DNA of 9,301 nucleotides from Alphaproteobacteria bacterium. Its GTDB lineage: Bacteria; Pseudomonadota; Alphaproteobacteria; UBA11222. Both the position numbers and the translations under genes were made by a program. Under the pieces are notes generated by a model. It was not told where the DNA came from. It searched no databases and was given only the letters and a program-made list of their open reading frames with translations. Of the stretch, positions 6,529 to 9,301 are shown in pieces; position 1 is the stretch's first letter; each line of letters opens with the position of its first letter. The stretch lies in contig DMKG01000184.1 of NCBI GenBank assembly GCA_003454415.1, positions 1 to 9,301 of the forward strand, read 5' to 3'.

Positions 6529-7311
6529 TTATTTGACGTATTTGCGGAAATCGGGTTTGCGCTTGGCGTTCAGCGCGCTGACGCCCTCGCGGGATTCTTC
6601 TGAATCATAATACATTTTCAGGCTGACAAAGCCCTGATTGCCGATGCCGCGGATGTTTTCGCTGTCCGCATTGAAGGAGCGCTTGGCGATCATCAGCGCC
6701 GTGGGGCTTTTCTCCATGATTTCGTCGCACCATTTCTGGATTTCCGTATCCAGATCGGCGTCGGGCACGCAGATATTGGCCAGCCCCATGGCGACCGCCT
6801 CCTTGCCGGAATACCGCCGGCACATATACCAGATTTCGCGCGCCTTTTTCTCGCCCACCACCCGCGCCAGATAGGCGGTGCCATAGCCCGGATCGACGGA
6901 GCCCATTTTCGGGCCGACCTGGCCGAAAATGGCGCTTTCGGAACAGATGGTCATGTCGCAGAGCACTCCCAGCACATTGCCGCCGCCGATGGAATAGCCC
7001 TGCACACGGGCGATCACCGGTTTGGGAACGTCACGGATGGCGGCATGCAGCTCCTCGACCGGCATGCCGATCAGCCCGCGTCCATCATAATTGCCGTCAT
7101 GGGTGGACTGATCGCCGCCCGTACAGAACGCCTTATCCCCTACGCCGCCCAGGACGATCACTCCGATATCCTTGTCATAACCTGCTTTGTTGAAGGCTCT
7201 GATCAGTTCTTCCACCGTCGTGCCGCGAAAGGCGTTATAGACCTCCGGGCGGTTGATCAGAATCCAGGCCGCGCCATTGCGCACTTCGTAGATAATATCC
7301 TTATATTCCAT
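6529..7311 (-). CDS. badI: 2-ketocyclohexanecarboxyl-CoA hydrolase (BadI)
   Basis: A 260-residue crotonase-fold protein matching Rhodopseudomonas BadI in many segments as recalled: NAFRGTT (26-32), FCTGGDQSTHDGNYDGRG (62-79), a long AIRDVPKPVIARVQGY run (91-106), GGGNVL (109-114), GPKMGSVDPGYGTAYLAR (133-150) and KKAREIWYMC (155-164). BadI opens the ring of 2-ketocyclohexanecarboxyl-CoA hydrolytically (a reverse Dieckmann reaction) to give pimelyl-CoA. The fold is close to MenB, with which it shares the GPK-x-GS-x-D segment (Asp140 here), but FRGTT, STHDGNYDGRG and the surrounding alicyclic genes favour BadI over menaquinone synthesis. It is the first gene of the operon, with an AGGAG site seven bases before its ATG. 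The exact ring substrate may carry substituents. Confidence 0.93.
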   Translation of the reverse strand: MEYKDIIYEVRNGAAWILINRPEVYNAFRGTTVEELIRAFNKAGYDKDIGVIVLGGVGDKAFCTGGDQSTHDGNYDGRGLIGMPVEELHAAIRDVPKPVIARVQGYSIGGGNVLGVLCDMTICSESAIFGQVGPKMGSVDPGYGTAYLARVVGEKKAREIWYMCRRYSGKEAVAMGLANICVPDADLDTEIQKWCDEIMEKSPTALMIAKRSFNADSENIRGIGNQGFVSLKMYYDSEESREGVSALNAKRKPDFRKYVK

Positions 7312-7318
7312 GGGGATT

Positions 7319-7323
7319 CTCCT
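7319..7323 (-). promoter_or_regulatory. Ribosome binding site of badI
   Basis: AGGAG on the minus strand, seven bases before the ATG at 7311. Confidence 0.75.
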
Positions 7324-7357
7324 GATCCGATCACAGGTTTTCGGGCGCGTGAAATTT

Positions 7358-7373
7358 TCTAATAGTATTTAGA
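7358..7373. promoter_or_regulatory. Candidate operator dyad 1 between badI and tetR
   Basis: TCTAA (7358-7362) and TTAGA (7369-7373) form an inverted repeat with a 6-bp spacer, 16 bp in all, a common size for TetR-family operators. It overlaps the proposed -10 element of the badI operon. Binding by the adjacent regulator is inferred from position only. Confidence 0.35.
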
Positions 7374-7391
7374 TTTAGGGGTTGATTGCAA
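7362..7391 (-). promoter_or_regulatory. Candidate promoter of the badI operon
   Basis: On the minus strand a TTGCAA (7386-7391) and a TACTAT (7362-7367) are separated by 18 bp, each matching four of six bases of the sigma-70 -35 and -10 consensus. It lies about 50 bp before the badI start in the only AT-rich stretch of the window. The -10 falls inside the dyad at 7358-7373, and the -35 lies in the spacer of the dyad at 7374-7398, which would suit repression. The match is modest. Confidence 0.35.
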
Positions 7392-7398
7392 GCCTAAA
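7374..7398. promoter_or_regulatory. Candidate operator dyad 2 between badI and tetR
   Basis: TTTAGG (7374-7379) and CCTAAA (7393-7398) are perfect 6-bp inverted arms with a 13-bp spacer, directly abutting dyad 1 and sharing its TTAG core. The right arm ends 18 bp before the tetR ATG, so occupation could block both divergent promoters. Six-base arms in AT-rich DNA can arise by chance. Confidence 0.35.
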
Positions 7399-7416
7399 CT
7401 ATGGACACAATTGATT

Positions 7417-7992
7417 ATGCTCAAATCGGATCGTACGCGGCAACGGATTCTGGATACGGCGGCGCGGGAGTTTCGCCAGCGCGGCTATGCCGGCACCAAG
7501 GTGAACGACATCGCCCTGGCGGCCGACATGCGCGCCGCCAGTATCTATTATTATTTCGAGTCCAAAGATCAGCTGTTCGAGGAAGTTCTGAAAATCGGCC
7601 TCACGCTGATTTTTGAAGCTGTACGCCGGGCGGTGGAGGCCGTGCCGGACAAGGAAGGATATTATACAAAGCTTCTGGCGGCGGTTGAGGCGCATCTGAG
7701 CACGCTGCATGAATATGGCGACTATTCATCCGCCAATATCCGCAATTTCGGTCAGACGCCCAATGATATTCAGGAAAGGCAACTGGGGTTGCGTAACGCC
7801 TATGGCGAATACTGGCGCGAATTGCTGATAGCGGCGCAGGAAGCTGGGGTGCTGCGCAAGGACATCAATTTATCTCTGTTGCGCATGTATCTTTTCGGCG
7901 CCATGAACTGGTCCCTGGAATGGGTCAAGCCCGGCAAGCTGAACGCCGCCGGGCTGGCCCGGGAGCTTTGCCACACGCTGTTTGAAAAATAG
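7417..7992 (+). CDS. TetR/AcrR-family transcriptional regulator
   Basis: A 191-residue TetR-family protein. The N-terminal DNA-binding domain is clear: [17 protein letters not shown] (8-24), then the helix-turn-helix at about 27-48 with [18 protein letters not shown] and the following DQLFEEVL. The C-terminal ligand domain contains [17 protein letters not shown] (159-175), a style seen in KstR2-like regulators of steroid and acyl-CoA catabolism, which respond to CoA thioesters. It is divergent from badI and shares a 105-bp gap, so it most likely represses the alicyclic operon and itself, with an acyl-CoA intermediate as inducer; this is inferred from position and family. ATG 7417 is chosen over the in-frame TTG at 7411; neither has a strong ribosome binding site. 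The known Rhodopseudomonas regulator BadR is of the MarR family, so control differs here. Confidence 0.92.
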   Translation: MLKSDRTRQRILDTAAREFRQRGYAGTKVNDIALAADMRAASIYYYFESKDQLFEEVLKIGLTLIFEAVRRAVEAVPDKEGYYTKLLAAVEAHLSTLHEYGDYSSANIRNFGQTPNDIQERQLGLRNAYGEYWRELLIAAQEAGVLRKDINLSLLRMYLFGAMNWSLEWVKPGKLNAAGLARELCHTLFEK

Positions 7993-8020
7993 CCGTTCTG
8001 CGCGCGGGGTATATCGCGTC

Positions 8021-8833
8021 ATGCCTGAATTGCCGGAAGTCGAAACCATCCGCGCCGGACTGGAGACGCGCCTGTGCGGACGGCGGATCGTGCGGACGGA
8101 TCTGTTCCGCCCGGATCTGCGTTTTCCCTTTAACCCAGGCTTTGCTTCCGGCCTTTCCGGTCAGCAGGTTCTGGATGTGCGGCGGCGCGCCAAATATCTT
8201 CTGATCGGCCTGCAGAATGGCGCGACCCTGCTTTCGCATCTCGGCATGAGCGGACGTTACCGTTTTGATACGGAACAGGGGGTCCACGATCATGTGGTGT
8301 TTCACCTCGATGACGGCGCCCGCGTTGTCTACAGTGATCCGCGCCGTTTTGGCTTCATGGAGCTGATCGCGCCGGGCGCGCTCGGGCAGAACCGTTTCCT
8401 GCGGCGACTGGGCATCGAGCCTCTGGGTAATGAAATGAACGGTCCTCGCCTTTCCAAACTGTTTGCCGGGCGCAGGACCCCGCTGAAATCCGCCCTGCTC
8501 GATCAGCGTCTGGTCGCGGGCCTGGGAAATATCTATGTGTGTGAGGCGCTGTTCCGCGCGCGGCTTTCCCCGCGCCGGATGGCGGCCAGCGTCAAGGGCG
8601 CGCGGGCGGAAAACCTGTCCGCCGCCATCCGCAACGTGCTGCAGGACGCCATCGTCGCGGGCGGCTCCAGCCTGCGCGATTACGTGGCCGCCGATGGCAG
8701 CCTCGGATATTTTCAGCACGGATTCGAGGTGTATGGCCGGGCGGGTGAGCCGTGCAAACATTGCGCCAGGACCATCGCCCGCCTTACCCAGTCGGGGCGC
8801 TCCACTTTCTTCTGCCCCAACTGCCAGAGATGA
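8021..8833 (+). CDS. mutM: Formamidopyrimidine-DNA glycosylase (Fpg/MutM)
   Basis: A 270-residue bifunctional DNA glycosylase/AP lyase that removes 8-oxoguanine and formamidopyrimidines. The start is fixed by MPELPEVE at 8021: Pro2 is the catalytic nucleophile after Met removal and Glu3 the proton donor. An in-frame TTG at 7982 would bury Pro2 and is rejected. Lys58 in RRRAKYLL is the conserved lesion/phosphate-contacting lysine. [10 protein letters not shown] (104-113), the helix-two-turn-helix segment [18 protein letters not shown] (161-178), and the C-terminal zinc finger with Cys245, Cys248, Cys265 and Cys268 plus QSGRST are all present, so the gene is intact. It begins 28 bp after tetR with only a weak ribosome binding site and may be read through from the tetR promoter. 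It converges with dnaJ across 18 bp. Confidence 0.97.
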   Translation: MPELPEVETIRAGLETRLCGRRIVRTDLFRPDLRFPFNPGFASGLSGQQVLDVRRRAKYLLIGLQNGATLLSHLGMSGRYRFDTEQGVHDHVVFHLDDGARVVYSDPRRFGFMELIAPGALGQNRFLRRLGIEPLGNEMNGPRLSKLFAGRRTPLKSALLDQRLVAGLGNIYVCEALFRARLSPRRMAASVKGARAENLSAAIRNVLQDAIVAGGSSLRDYVAADGSLGYFQHGFEVYGRAGEPCKHCARTIARLTQSGRSTFFCPNCQR

Positions 8834-8851
8834 AAAACGCCTTCTGACTCT

Positions 8852-9298
8852 TCAGTGTGAACCCTGCCCATCCGCTTTCTCTGCGCCTGCGCCGGAGAAC
8901 AGGTCTTTGACGCGGGCAAAGAAGCTGGTGGATTCGGGCGAGGTTTTTTCGCTGCCGCCTTCGGCGAACTCCCGCAGCAATTCTTTTTGCCGCCTGGTCA
9001 GGTTCATCGGCGTTTCCACCACGGTCTCGATAAAGAGATCTCCGAAGCCGCCGCCGCGTAGAGAGGGCATGCCCTTGCCGCGCAGCCGGAATTGCCGCCC
9101 GCTCTGGGATCCTTCGGGAATGGCGACGCGGGCCGCCTCGCCTTCCATGACCGGCACCTCGATCTGCCCGCCAAGAGCGGCGACCGTCATCGGCACCGGC
9201 ACGCGGCAATACAGATCATTGCCGTCACGCTGGAAGATGGGATGGGGAGTAATGGAAATGAACACGTAAAGATCGCCGCCCGGTCCTCCCTGAACGCC
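8852..9298 (-). CDS. dnaJ: Chaperone protein DnaJ, C-terminal part
   Basis: The last 149 codons of a DnaJ (Hsp40) co-chaperone, which delivers substrates to DnaK and stimulates its ATPase. Reading into the gene from the right edge, GVQGGPGGDLYVFI is the end of C-terminal domain I, followed by domain II with HPIFQRDGNDLYCRVPV, AALGGQIEVP, GSQSGRQFRLRGKGMP and FIETVVETP, then the NLTRRQKELLREF dimerisation segment and a short charged tail. The J domain and zinc-finger region lie beyond the window. The final three bases of the window (9299-9301) read TAG in this frame, where other DnaJ proteins usually have Ala before the GV; the gene may be interrupted there, or the window edge may be misleading. 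The C-terminal sequence itself shows no decay. Confidence 0.93.
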   Translation of the reverse strand, partial: GVQGGPGGDLYVFISITPHPIFQRDGNDLYCRVPVPMTVAALGGQIEVPVMEGEAARVAIPEGSQSGRQFRLRGKGMPSLRGGGFGDLFIETVVETPMNLTRRQKELLREFAEGGSEKTSPESTSFFARVKDLFSGAGAEKADGQGSH

Positions 9299-9301
9299 CT
9301 A

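Larger units (their letters stand above)
889..7311 (-). other. Predicted seven-gene operon for alicyclic acyl-CoA catabolism
   Basis: Seven genes on the same strand are separated by 27, 22, 36, 47, 26 and 46 bp with no hairpin terminator visible between them, and a promoter-sized gap lies only before the first gene. Four products fit successive steps of cyclohexanecarboxyl-CoA ring opening. The Rieske oxygenase and alpha/beta hydrolase follow in the same run. The final gloC-like gene could have its own promoter in the 46-bp gap; none was recognised. Co-transcription is inferred from spacing and strand. Confidence 0.7.

Noticed and set aside
6529..7311. Possibility that the MenB-like protein is menaquinone naphthoate synthase
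   Set aside because: The FRGTT and STHDGNYDGRG segments and the adjacent alicyclic CoA genes fit BadI better, and no other menaquinone gene is nearby.
7401..7616. 71-codon plus-strand frame starting at an ATG just before tetR
   Set aside because: It runs mostly inside tetR in another frame and lacks any recognisable feature; the TetR frame has a clear helix-turn-helix.
7925..8761. Minus-strand open frame of 278 codons opposite tetR and mutM
   Set aside because: mutM is unmistakable on the plus strand; the antisense translation is a compositional artefact.
1..9301. Search for CRISPR arrays, tRNAs, insertion sequences, phage or defence genes
   Set aside because: No regularly spaced repeats, tRNA-like cloverleaf, transposase, integrase or terminal inverted repeats were seen; nearly all bases are accounted for by metabolic and housekeeping genes.

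Overview
The window is GC-rich bacterial DNA with tightly packed genes and short gaps. DnaJ, MutM and the sequence style suggest an alphaproteobacterium, possibly one growing on cyclic or hydrocarbon-derived acids; this placement is an inference. It holds a catabolic gene cluster flanked on the right by housekeeping genes.

Layout: (1) At the left edge, on the + strand, is the C-terminal part of a CaiB/BaiF (class III) CoA-transferase, followed by a strong GC hairpin. (2) From 7311 down to 889, seven minus-strand genes lie head to tail with gaps of 22-47 bp and probably form one operon. In order of transcription they are: a BadI-type 2-ketocyclohexanecarboxyl-CoA hydrolase, an acyl-CoA dehydrogenase, an enoyl-CoA hydratase/isomerase, a BadH-like short-chain dehydrogenase, a Rieske oxygenase alpha subunit, an alpha/beta hydrolase and a GloC/YcbL-type metallo-beta-lactamase-fold hydrolase. 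(3) A divergent TetR-family regulator shares a 105-bp AT-rich control region with badI. (4) mutM follows on the + strand and converges on the C-terminal end of dnaJ at the right edge.

The first four operon genes can be read as the alicyclic branch known from Rhodopseudomonas palustris: cyclohexanecarboxyl-CoA is dehydrogenated to the cyclohexene-carboxyl-CoA, hydrated to the 2-hydroxy compound, oxidised to the 2-keto compound, and opened hydrolytically to pimelyl-CoA for beta-oxidation. BadI is recognised with high confidence and BadH fairly well; the dehydrogenase and hydratase roles rest mainly on context. Two features depart from the textbook set. The acyl-CoA dehydrogenase carries Asp where medium-chain enzymes have the catalytic Glu, and the hydratase has His in place of the second catalytic Glu. 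No acyl-CoA ligase is present, and a Rieske oxygenase plus an alpha/beta hydrolase are embedded in the same operon. The natural substrate may therefore be a substituted or oxygenated cyclohexane acid rather than plain cyclohexanecarboxylate.

No tRNA, rRNA, CRISPR array, insertion sequence or phage gene was seen, and no gene-free stretch exceeds about 105 bp.
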